The notes: generated from the sequence alone by a model not told the origin. Positions 1 through 6,427 are shown, counted from the stretch's first letter. The stretch is 8,775 nucleotides of DNA from a bacterium UBP3_UBA3054 (GCA_002366995.1 DFCM01000097.1:1-8775), one strand, 5' to 3'. Program-made: numbers and translations.

Positions 1-109
1 CCCTCTACAGGCAAGGGCTGCGCTTCCTTCCGGAAGATCCTTCGCTGCTTGGGAAAAGCGGATCGCAAAGCGGCTCGAAATAAGGCCCTTCCTTCGCTTT
101 CCGTCGCCC

Positions 110-138
110 TTGACAATAAAAGTCGTTTCAAGTAGAAT
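110..138 (+). promoter_or_regulatory. Sigma-70-type promoter of the pilus operon
   Basis: A perfect -35 hexamer TTGACA (110-115) is separated by exactly 17 nt from the -10 hexamer TAGAAT (133-138), which has one mismatch to TATAAT. Transcription should begin near A145/A146, about 94 nt before the GTG start of the first gene. The surrounding stretch is more AT-rich than the flanking DNA. No operator or other dyad overlaps the hexamers. This would drive the whole cluster. It is predicted from sequence match only. Confidence 0.75.
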
Positions 139-148
139 ATTCTCAAGT

Positions 149-186
149 TTTATACGGCGGATTTTAGTTTCTTTTCGCCGTGTAAA
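149..186 (+). promoter_or_regulatory. Stem-loop at the 5' end of the operon leader
   Basis: TTTATACGGCG (149-159) pairs with CGCCGTGTAAA (176-186), giving an 11-bp stem with one G-U pair and a 16-nt pyrimidine-rich loop. If transcription starts near 145, the hairpin sits within a few bases of the mRNA 5' end, the position of known mRNA-stabilising 5' hairpins. It is not an intrinsic terminator, because the descending arm is followed by TTCG and not a U run. I do not recognise a riboswitch family. Confidence 0.5.
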
Positions 187-201
187 TTCGCATAAACCCT
201 T

Positions 202-215
202 CCCGGGAGACCGGG
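202..215 (+). promoter_or_regulatory. Small GNRA-capped hairpin upstream of the first ribosome binding site
   Basis: CCCGG (202-206) and CCGGG (211-215) form a perfect 5-bp GC stem closed by the tetraloop GAGA, which fits the GNRA class. A further U-G pair is possible (201 with 216). It ends 13 nt before the Shine-Dalgarno GAAGGA (229-234) of the first gene and may affect ribosome access or mRNA folding. A short stem like this can also arise by chance. Confidence 0.35.
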
Positions 216-239
216 GCTAACTCAAAACGAAGGAAAACC

Positions 240-1916
240 GTGGCAGACAAAAAGGTTGTAAGTATTGACCTGGGTCGCGAAGTCGTGAAGTTCGCGTTCG
301 CTGAGGTCAGTAAGGGCAGCGCCAAGCTGACAGGCTGTCAGAGCGTCACTCTCGAGATCGCTCATGATGCCGACGACAGCGCGTGGCGCGCCGCTGTTTT
401 GGAAGTGCTCAAGCAGCAGAAAGCTGCTGGTTCTCTGGACAAAAAATCCGAAATATACGTTACTCTTCCCAGCGCTCAGGTTCTTGCCAGAGCCCTGAAA
501 GTTCCCACCGCGGAACTTCAGACCCAGATCGAGGAAGAGGCTAAGAAAAACCTGCCTCTGCCCATCGAGGAAGCCGAGTGGGGCTACAACGTCGTCGGCG
601 AAGCCGGTGACCAGAGCCACGTCTCCCTCCTTGCCGTGAAGAGTTCCGTCGTCGAAGATATCAACGCGATCTTTGAGGAAGCCGGTCTTTCCCTTGCCGG
701 CGCCACGAGCGGCGCCCTTAACCTCGCCGATCTTCTGATCGCCGAAGACAAAGGCAGCGTGGAACCTCCCACGGCCGTCCTCTCTATCGGCGCTTCTTCC
801 GCGAATCTCGTCATCGCCGAGGGAACGAAAGTCTGGATGCGCGCTCTGCCCGTTTTCGGCTCCACTCTCGTTTCCGCTCTGACCGCCGGCGGCGCTTCCT
901 ACGACGAAGCCCGCAAGACTCTCCTTGAGCAGGTCGACCTCGGCAACGCGGAATCCGAAAGCACCAAGGCCGTCGGCCAGGCGCTCTCCCGCCTCGTGAT
1001 GGAAATCACGCGTTCCATCGTGAACTACCGCACGAGCCTTTCCGGCGAGAAGCCGGCGAAGCTGCTCCTTACCGGCGGATACGCCAAGATCAAAGGCCTC
1101 GACGCTTACCTCCAGGACAAGCTTAAAACCGACACCGCCTACCTCGACGCCTTCTCTTCCTTTGAAGGCGAATCTGGCGATTCCTTCGCTTTCGCTGAAG
1201 CTCTTGGCGCGCTCATCTCCGTTTCCGGAAAGAGCCCTTACAGCGTCAACCTCGTTCCTTCCAATCTGCAGTGGCAGCGTTCCTTCGACGGCAAGAAGCC
1301 TTTGATCATCGCCGCCGTCGCTTTGCTGGCCGTGCTTTTCGGAGCGCTCTTCCTCATCAACCAGGGCAAGATCAGCGAGGAATCCAAGCAGGCTCAGCAG
1401 GCTCAGGAAACTCTTGAGGAAGCCCAGAAGTACGACAAGGCGATCAAGGAAGTCCAGAAGAACATCAAGACGCAGCTGGCTGAAAACGAAGTTTACGGCC
1501 GCCTGCTCTGGGAAAGAGACGCCTACGTTTACACGATCTCTCAGCTTGCTTCCAAGATGCCGACCAACATGTGGCTCTACGGCGTCAGAAGCTATACTCT
1601 CGGCGATATCTCCGAAGAGACCGCCCTCTCCGGCAACTCCAGCGACGTCCTTGTCATCAACAACGACGAAGACGCCAAGACGCTGGTCAGGATCGGCATC
1701 GACTGCGGTTACTACGGCAACTGGGCCGAAGCCATGGGCGATATCCAGAAGCTCGTGGCCGAGACCGTCGGCAACGCCGGCTTCACAGTCGGCCGCGACC
1801 TCCCCTGGCTCAAGTACACCGAACTTCAGATGGTGGTCGATCTTGACTGGAACAACAATGGGAAAGACGACTTCTCCGAGTATAAAGAAAAATTCAGCCT
1901 CAAATCCGGCCGTTAA
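240..1916 (+). CDS. pilM: PilM-like ATPase fused to a PilN-like membrane domain (Amuc_1101 position)
   Basis: Type IV pilus inner-membrane platform protein of 558 residues. Residues 1-325 are an actin-like (ASKHA) PilM/FtsA-type domain, with phosphate-1 motif SIDLGREVVK (8-17), a phosphate-2 region around SIGASSANL (182-190) and adenosine motif LLLTGGYAKIKGL (275-287). Residues 337-340 are NLVP, the hallmark of the PilN N-terminal peptide that docks on PilM. A membrane helix (about 354-373) follows, then a coiled coil (about 376-420) and a periplasmic PilN-like fold with the LASKMPTNMWLYGV segment. Ordinary PilM proteins are about 350 residues, and here PilN appears as the C-terminal half. 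The usual Asp of the phosphate-2 DIG is Ser182. Residues 536-547 resemble an EF-hand loop (D536, N538, N540, G541, D544, E547). The GTG start is chosen because GAAGGA (229-234) lies 5 nt upstream and the PilM motif begins within ten residues. First gene of the operon. The function as platform and regulator is inferred from the family. Confidence 0.85.
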   Translation: MADKKVVSIDLGREVVKFAFAEVSKGSAKLTGCQSVTLEIAHDADDSAWRAAVLEVLKQQKAAGSLDKKSEIYVTLPSAQVLARALKVPTAELQTQIEEEAKKNLPLPIEEAEWGYNVVGEAGDQSHVSLLAVKSSVVEDINAIFEEAGLSLAGATSGALNLADLLIAEDKGSVEPPTAVLSIGASSANLVIAEGTKVWMRALPVFGSTLVSALTAGGASYDEARKTLLEQVDLGNAESESTKAVGQALSRLVMEITRSIVNYRTSLSGEKPAKLLLTGGYAKIKGLDAYLQDKLKTDTAYLDAFSSFEGESGDSFAFAEALGALISVSGKSPYSVNLVPSNLQWQRSFDGKKPLIIAAVALLAVLFGALFLINQGKISEESKQAQQAQETLEEAQKYDKAIKEVQKNIKTQLAENEVYGRLLWERDAYVYTISQLASKMPTNMWLYGVRSYTLGDISEETALSGNSSDVLVINNDEDAKTLVRIGIDCGYYGNWAEAMGDIQKLVAETVGNAGFTVGRDLPWLKYTELQMVVDLDWNNNGKDDFSEYKEKFSLKSGR

Positions 1917-1936
1917 CAGATGTCAAGGATAGAACA

Positions 1937-2776
1937 ATGAAATTTGATTTACAGAAAAACAAATTGTTCCTCGTAACTCTGGGCATCGTGGTTGTCATCG
2001 TAGTGGTGGCTCTCGTGCTCTGGCGCGGATCGGTCAATAACCTGGACGAAGCCACCGCGGATTACTCAACAGCCAACAGCGATTACGAAACGCTGTGCAA
2101 GAACTACAACGGCGCCCCCTGCGAAGCTCTGCAAAAGGCTTACGAGGCTGATCTGGAAGCCCTGAAGAAGCAGGCTGTGGATTTCGTCGACGCGGTGAAA
2201 GCCGACCAGCTTACCATCCTCGATCCCTCCAACTTCAAGATCGAGCTCCGCAAATACGACAATCAGATCAAAGAAGAGCGCGAAAAACGCAACATCAGCA
2301 TCTATCCCGGCGAGGGCTTCTCTGAATTCCTGGGCGACGTCGTCGCCAAAGAATCCGATATGCCGAAGCTTTCCGCCCAGTTCCAGATCGTGAAGGATGT
2401 GCTCGGAGTTCTTCTGGACAACGACGTTTTGGAAGTTGTCACCATCGAAAGAAACCAGGGCGAACAGATGAGCGATTATGAAGACGAAGAGGAATCTTTC
2501 GGAGGCGCCGCCGCCGCCAAGACCGAGACAGCGGTCTCGAAGTACGAAGGCATCCCCGTTTCCTTCCAGTTCGCCATCCGTCCGGATAAAATCTACAACA
2601 TACTTTCCCAGCTGCGCGACAAGCCTTTCTTCTATATAGTAAGAAGCATAAGGACCGACCTTCAGCCCGAGCCCGTTGGAACGATCGAAGATCCTTCCGA
2701 CATCTTGGAGCGCGTTACGGTCGACATGACTGTGGAAATGATCAAGATCAACAAGCCCGCTGAGGCCGCTAAATAA
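1937..2776 (+). CDS. Amuc_1100-like pilus inner-membrane protein (PilO-like role)
   Basis: A 279-residue bitopic protein with a short cytoplasmic N-terminus, a membrane helix (about 10-29), a helical coiled linker (about 34-90) and a periplasmic alpha/beta region. Segments FKIELRKYDNQIKEEREKRN (100-119), FFYIVRSIR (231-239) and RVTVDMTVEMIKINKP (259-274) occur in the same order and spacing as related segments I recall in Akkermansia Amuc_1100, a 317-residue protein whose fold resembles PilO/PilN ferredoxin-like domains. The position directly after PilM and before the Amuc_1099-like gene matches that cluster. An acidic, alanine-rich loop (about 177-200) separates the two periplasmic halves. 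The start is ATG with AAGGA (1925-1929) 7 nt upstream, and the gap to the previous gene is 20 nt. It probably pairs with the PilN-like half of the upstream protein. Receptor signalling activity like that reported for Amuc_1100 should not be assumed. Confidence 0.75.
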   Translation: MKFDLQKNKLFLVTLGIVVVIVVVALVLWRGSVNNLDEATADYSTANSDYETLCKNYNGAPCEALQKAYEADLEALKKQAVDFVDAVKADQLTILDPSNFKIELRKYDNQIKEEREKRNISIYPGEGFSEFLGDVVAKESDMPKLSAQFQIVKDVLGVLLDNDVLEVVTIERNQGEQMSDYEDEEESFGGAAAAKTETAVSKYEGIPVSFQFAIRPDKIYNILSQLRDKPFFYIVRSIRTDLQPEPVGTIEDPSDILERVTVDMTVEMIKINKPAEAAK

Positions 2777-2779
2777 ACC

Positions 2780-2793
2780 AGGAGGATTAGGAG
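2780..2793 (+). promoter_or_regulatory. Double Shine-Dalgarno sequence before the third gene
   Basis: A perfect AGGAGG (2780-2785) lies 11 nt from the ATG at 2797, and a second AGGAG (2789-2793) lies 3 nt from it. Each spacing is off optimum, one long and one short. Both support the 2797 start, and no other in-frame start is near. Confidence 0.6.
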
Positions 2794-2796
2794 ATA

Positions 2797-3783
2797 ATGA
2801 AAGCTTTAAATGAGCATTGGGAAAAACTGCTTTTCGTAGTGATCCTTCTGATCGTTTTGGTAGTGGTAGGCATGGCCTTCACAAGCCGCCAGGACGACGT
2901 TGACAGCTTTGAGGTCCGCGGCGAAGCCAAGGACGTCAAGGAAAGCGCTTTGGTCGGCATCCCCGGCTTGGTCGAGATAGCCAAAGCCAAGGCTCCCGCC
3001 CTGGTCAGGAACGTCTTCACTCATGACTGGCTCCAGAGAAGCACGGCCAACCAGGCCGCTCTGACGAGAAAGTGGGGGATCACCTGCGACGAGACCGGAC
3101 AGATGATCACCTATCGTCCCGACGCCGACGGCGACGGAATGCCCAACGAATGGGAACAGAAGTACGGCCTTGACTGGACGAATCCCGCCGACGCGGAAGA
3201 AGATCCCGACAAGGACTCCTTCACTAACCTCAAGGAATATCAGCTTTCCGTCGATCTCGGAATCGAAGTGCTCCCCAAGGATCCCACCAGCCCCAACGTC
3301 GTGGCCCAGGATTGGCGCATCGGCAAGATCTATCATCCCGAACGCGACCTGCAGCTTGGCATGTTCACCAAAGGTTCTTCTCTGAAATTCAAATATAAAG
3401 GCAAAATTCTCCCCGCCGTCGAACTTTCCGGCAGCCAGGTCGAACCCGAAGAAGGCAAGATCTTCTATATAGAGAAAGTGGAAGAGGTCAACGAGACCGA
3501 CAAGAAGGGCAAGGAGAAATTCGTCGATTATAAAGTTACGCTTAAAGACGGCGAAACCGGTGAGATCTTCATCTGCACCAAGAAAGACAAGAGCTTGGAG
3601 TCTTTCGGACTCGTCGAATTCGTCAGCAAGGACGACGCCAACAAGAAAGTTGTCTGCAAAGTCGGCGACGAGCTCGATGTTCCCATGATCCAGAAGACCG
3701 GCAAGGTCACCGTCATCGATGTCGAAAACAAGACTGTCACCGTCAACGCCAACGAGATTGACTACACAGTCACAGCTGAATAA
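2797..3783 (+). CDS. Membrane-anchored pilus-system protein with paired calcium-loop motifs (Amuc_1099 position)
   Basis: A 328-residue protein with an N-terminal membrane helix (about 11-28) and a large periplasmic part. Residues 109-120 form a textbook EF-hand/thrombospondin type 3-like calcium loop (D109, D111, D113, G114, N117, E120), and residues 136-147 a second (D136, D138, D140, S141, N144, E147), separated by an aromatic segment as in TSP3-type repeats of PVC bacteria. Residues about 200-328 are rich in alternating beta-strand patterns and lysine, ending in strands such as GKVTVIDVENKTVTV. The layout of inner-membrane anchor, linker and C-terminal beta domain recalls PilP or GspC, which link the platform to the secretin. 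Its place between the Amuc_1100-like gene and the secretin matches Amuc_1099. I assign the family mainly by position and architecture, since no catalytic motif is visible. It could instead be a lineage-specific adaptor. Confidence 0.65.
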   Translation: MKALNEHWEKLLFVVILLIVLVVVGMAFTSRQDDVDSFEVRGEAKDVKESALVGIPGLVEIAKAKAPALVRNVFTHDWLQRSTANQAALTRKWGITCDETGQMITYRPDADGDGMPNEWEQKYGLDWTNPADAEEDPDKDSFTNLKEYQLSVDLGIEVLPKDPTSPNVVAQDWRIGKIYHPERDLQLGMFTKGSSLKFKYKGKILPAVELSGSQVEPEEGKIFYIEKVEEVNETDKKGKEKFVDYKVTLKDGETGEIFICTKKDKSLESFGLVEFVSKDDANKKVVCKVGDELDVPMIQKTGKVTVIDVENKTVTVNANEIDYTVTAE

Positions 3784-3786
3784 AAT
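3758..3786 (+). promoter_or_regulatory. Internal sigma-70-type promoter candidate for the secretin genes
   Basis: TTGACT (3758-3763) and TAAAAT (3781-3786) each have one mismatch to consensus and are spaced by exactly 17 nt. The -10 hexamer begins on the TAA stop of the upstream gene. Transcription would start near 3793, leaving a leader of about 32 nt before the ATG at 3825. The spacing is the same as in the operon promoter. It could raise secretin expression independently of the platform genes. Confidence 0.5.
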
Positions 3787-3811
3787 AAATAATCAAGATA
3801 TAACAACTGAT

Positions 3812-3815
3812 GGAG
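3812..3815 (+). promoter_or_regulatory. Ribosome binding site that favours the 3825 start
   Basis: GGAG (3812-3815) lies 9 nt before the ATG at 3825. The in-frame ATG at 3810 would itself overlap this site and has no purine-rich sequence upstream. Starting at 3825 also gives a signal peptide beginning MKNTK, with the charged residues directly before the hydrophobic core. Confidence 0.5.
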
Positions 3816-3824
3816 TTAACGAGC

Positions 3825-6395
3825 ATGAAAAACACAAAAGCCCTGACAGTAGTTGCAGTCGTTTTGGCTGCGATCCTGCTTCTGGCGCAGAACGTGATGG
3901 CTGAAGCTGCCGTAGACCAAGCCATGAGACAGACGGCTGCTCTTCGCGCCCAGGAACTGGCCCGCGAATTGCAGATCGAACGTCAGGAACAACGGCAGAT
4001 GGCTGATCTTTTGTTCCAGCAGGCGCTTCCACTTATCGAACAGGGTGAGTACCGCAAGGCTCACACGCTTCTGTCCGAAGCCTTGAAGCGCTGCCCGAAC
4101 CACGTTGAATCGAACGTGAAGATCATCGAGGTCAACAGCGCGCTTTACGATTACTACACTTCCGTAGCTAACGACAGGCTGCAGATGCGCGACTACGAGT
4201 CTGCGATCAACTTCTATCGCCAGGCCCTCGAACACAAGCAGGGCGACGAAGCTCTCAAGGGCATCAACAAGGCCCGCAAGCTTCTTGAGACCGCTGCCAG
4301 CCAGCAGCTCTCGAAGATCGTCAACACCGACCTCTCCGAAGAGGAACAGGTCTACCAGATGATCAAGCAGGCTGAAGAGAAAGTCGTCTACGGCCAGTAC
4401 GAAGAAGCCAAGAGCATCCTGAAACAGGCTATCAAGCTTGAAAACGAAGATCCGCGTCCCCGCCGCATGCTGAGGGACGTCATCGCCAAGCAGAACAAGC
4501 TCATCAAGAGCGATCAGGAGCTTGAACGCTCCCAGATCATGCTCGAAGTGCTCCGCAAGATCTCCCCGGAAGCTTCCGAAGACACCGAGGAAGTAGGCAG
4601 CGAATCGACCGACGCTCCCGCGGAAGTCGCCCGCAAGGCCATGTGGACCAAACTGATGACCAAGATCCCGGCCGTCAGCCTTGACAACAACACGGTCTCC
4701 GAAGCTGTCCAGTTCCTTATCGAAGAAGGCAACGTCCCGATCGTTCTGGACGCCGCCGGCGTGAACGACAAGATCTCCCTTGACGCCGAAGGCCCGACGA
4801 TCCTGACCGTCATCGAATACATCTGCGACACCGCCAATCTTAACTATATAGTGACCGGTTCCGCCGTGATCATCTCCAAAGGCGAAGGCCAGATGGAGAC
4901 CAGGATCTGGACCGTCTCTCCCGGCGTTGTTTCCAAGGCCTCCGAAATCGAGACCGAAGACAACTCCTCCGACGCTTTCGGCGGCATCTTTGATACCGAC
5001 ACCGGCAGCGACGAGGACTTCACCGCCATGGAAACCGAGCCCGAACTGGTTCGCGCTCTGAAAGACTACATCGGCGCGGAAGTTGAAGGCAGCTCCATCT
5101 TCCTGGAACCCGTTTCCGGCACCTTGGTGGCCCGCAACACTATCAAGAACTTGGAACTCATCGACAGCTACCTGAAGAACCTCGACGAAAGCGGCGATCA
5201 GGTGCAGGTCGAGATCCAGGCCCGCTTCGTTGAGATCAGCGATCAGGACCTCAACGAGATCAGCTTCGGTATGAAGCTCAAGAGCCCCTGGAAAGTCATC
5301 AGCGCCCACAACAAGAACGGCAACGCCGTCGTGGCCAACCCGACTGACTTCACCGGCGCTCTCCGCCGTTATTCCAAGGGCTCCCGCAACAGCCGCTATT
5401 CCACGCGTCTCAATTCCATGCTGAACATGGTAGGCGCCAGCTCCGTTGGCAAGAACCAGGTCACGGATGAAGTTATCGGCTTCTTCACCAACGCCCTCAC
5501 CGACCCCGAGGTCGGCTTGATCTTCAACGCCATCGACAACAAGACTAACGCTGACATCCTCTCCGCTCCTTCAGTTACCACCGTCAGCGGCCAGCCTAGA
5601 GTCACCATCAAGCAGATCACCGAGGTCATGTACCCCGAAGATTACACAGTCTACAAACCGGCTATCATTTACAGCAACTCCCAGTCCTTCAGCATGCTCA
5701 ACCCGAATGTGACTGAAGTCAGCGCCATGCCCGGTTACGCCACTGTTGAAAGCACTCTTAAAGAAGATGTAGGTATCGAGCTTCAGGTTTCCCCGATCGT
5801 TGCCGACGACAAGCGCACGGTCAGCATGGACATCACCTGCAAGACCTCTTCCGAGATCGAGCCCCGCACGGTTTCCGTTTATGTCGGAAACGAAGCTCTC
5901 GGCGTCGACCCCATTGAACTCGATATCCCGCGTTTCAAGTTCTCCGAAGTCAAGACTCAGGTCGTGGTCGCCGACGGCGAGACCGTGGTCCTGGGCGGCA
6001 TGGTCACCGAGGCTCTCCGCCAGTACAAGGACAAAGTTCCTTTCCTGGGCGACCTCCCCTTGATCGGCCGTTTCTTCAGAGCTGAAGGCAGCTTCAATGA
6101 AAAGAAGCATCTTCTGATATTCGTCAAGACCAATATCATTACTCCGACCGGCGAACTCTACCGCGACCGCGTCGCCAGCAAACTGGCTTCCTCCCTCGAA
6201 CAGGAACGCGCCGACTATGAAGAAGGCGAACAGGTCTCCGAAGGCGAAGAAGGCGAAGAAGAGAGCAGTGAAGTTGAAGATTCCACCGAGTCCGAAGAAA
6301 CCACTGAAGTGACCGGCGATTCCGAAGAGGAAGAAACCGAGGAAACTTCTGAGGAAGAAACTGAGGAATCCACCGAGGAATCCACTGAGGAATAA
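3825..6395 (+). CDS. TPR-containing outer-membrane secretin, PilQ/GspD-like (Amuc_1098 family)
   Basis: Outer-membrane channel subunit of the pilus-like system, 856 residues (861 from the alternative ATG at 3810). A Sec signal peptide covers about 1-26 (cleavage near MA-EA, no lipobox Cys). TPR-like helices follow (about 67-93, 107-143 and 176-206), then an STN/N0-like domain (284-352), an N1-type ring domain (about 400-460), and the secretin core from about 467 (QVQVEIQARFVEIS) to 775. The core holds ADILSAPSVTTVSG (576-589), the signature VVVADGETVVLGGMV (713-727), LGDLPLIGRFF (741-751) and the last strand LLIFVKTNIITP (763-774). Residues 799-856 are an acidic tail: 30 Glu, 2 Asp, many Ser/Thr and no Lys or Arg. 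TPRs in front of a secretin fit the Amuc_1098 type of PVC bacteria more than classic PilQ with AMIN domains. The following gene is a paralogue. The secretin identity is very secure; the cargo (pilin or other) is not shown here. Confidence 0.92.
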   Translation: MKNTKALTVVAVVLAAILLLAQNVMAEAAVDQAMRQTAALRAQELARELQIERQEQRQMADLLFQQALPLIEQGEYRKAHTLLSEALKRCPNHVESNVKIIEVNSALYDYYTSVANDRLQMRDYESAINFYRQALEHKQGDEALKGINKARKLLETAASQQLSKIVNTDLSEEEQVYQMIKQAEEKVVYGQYEEAKSILKQAIKLENEDPRPRRMLRDVIAKQNKLIKSDQELERSQIMLEVLRKISPEASEDTEEVGSESTDAPAEVARKAMWTKLMTKIPAVSLDNNTVSEAVQFLIEEGNVPIVLDAAGVNDKISLDAEGPTILTVIEYICDTANLNYIVTGSAVIISKGEGQMETRIWTVSPGVVSKASEIETEDNSSDAFGGIFDTDTGSDEDFTAMETEPELVRALKDYIGAEVEGSSIFLEPVSGTLVARNTIKNLELIDSYLKNLDESGDQVQVEIQARFVEISDQDLNEISFGMKLKSPWKVISAHNKNGNAVVANPTDFTGALRRYSKGSRNSRYSTRLNSMLNMVGASSVGKNQVTDEVIGFFTNALTDPEVGLIFNAIDNKTNADILSAPSVTTVSGQPRVTIKQITEVMYPEDYTVYKPAIIYSNSQSFSMLNPNVTEVSAMPGYATVESTLKEDVGIELQVSPIVADDKRTVSMDITCKTSSEIEPRTVSVYVGNEALGVDPIELDIPRFKFSEVKTQVVVADGETVVLGGMVTEALRQYKDKVPFLGDLPLIGRFFRAEGSFNEKKHLLIFVKTNIITPTGELYRDRVASKLASSLEQERADYEEGEQVSEGEEGEEESSEVEDSTESEETTEVTGDSEEEETEETSEEETEESTEESTEE
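6327..6392 (+). repeat. 12-bp in-frame tandem repeat in the secretin tail
   Basis: Five and a half degenerate copies of a 12-bp unit beginning GAGGAA: units start at 6327, 6339, 6351, 6363 and 6375, with a half unit at 6387. Each encodes Glu-Glu followed by two residues from Glu, Ser and Thr. Two adjacent units (6363-6374 and 6375-6386) differ at a single base. Because the unit is a multiple of three, gain or loss of copies would keep the frame, and the array ends directly at the stop codon. Confidence 0.8.
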
Positions 6396-6427
6396 TTTAA
6401 ATGGCAAATAAAAAAGATATAGACTTT

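Noticed and set aside
27..36. 10-bp palindrome CTTCCGGAAG.
   Set aside because: Isolated, does not extend, and is not placed against the promoter as an operator would be.
5..80. Fragments resembling the cyclic di-GMP-I riboswitch core (an AGGCAA-like and a GCAAAGC-like piece).
   Set aside because: The pieces lie upstream of the predicted promoter, the tetraloop and receptor helices are not formed, and the spacing is wrong.
3..83. Open frame ending in TAA on the plus strand (reading QGLRFLPEDPSLL near its middle) as the tail of an upstream gene.
   Set aside because: It could be the end of a TPR-type protein, but only 26 codons are visible and the other two plus-strand frames are also open here. 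Too little to annotate.
12..112. Inverted pair CAAGGGC (12-18) and GCCCTTG (106-112).
   Set aside because: Seven bases separated by almost 90 nt with no further pairing; likely chance. It is not a terminator.
1843..1886. TTGACT (1843-1848) and TATAAA (1881-1886) as an internal promoter before the second gene.
   Set aside because: The spacing is 32 nt, far too long, and both lie in well-conserved coding sequence.
3810..3824. Earlier in-frame ATG for the first secretin.
   Set aside because: No ribosome binding site upstream; GGAG lies between it and the better-placed ATG at 3825. A start at 3810 is not fully excluded.
3816..5309. 497-codon open frame on the minus strand opposite the first secretin.
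   Set aside because: Shadow of strong codon bias in the real gene. Its translation has no recognisable domain, and the plus-strand protein has clear secretin and TPR motifs throughout.
5571..6407. 278-codon minus-strand open frame rich in Phe and Leu.
   Set aside because: It is the antisense of the Glu-rich tail and secretin core; the Phe/Leu runs come from the complement of GAA/GAG repeats and are not membrane helices.
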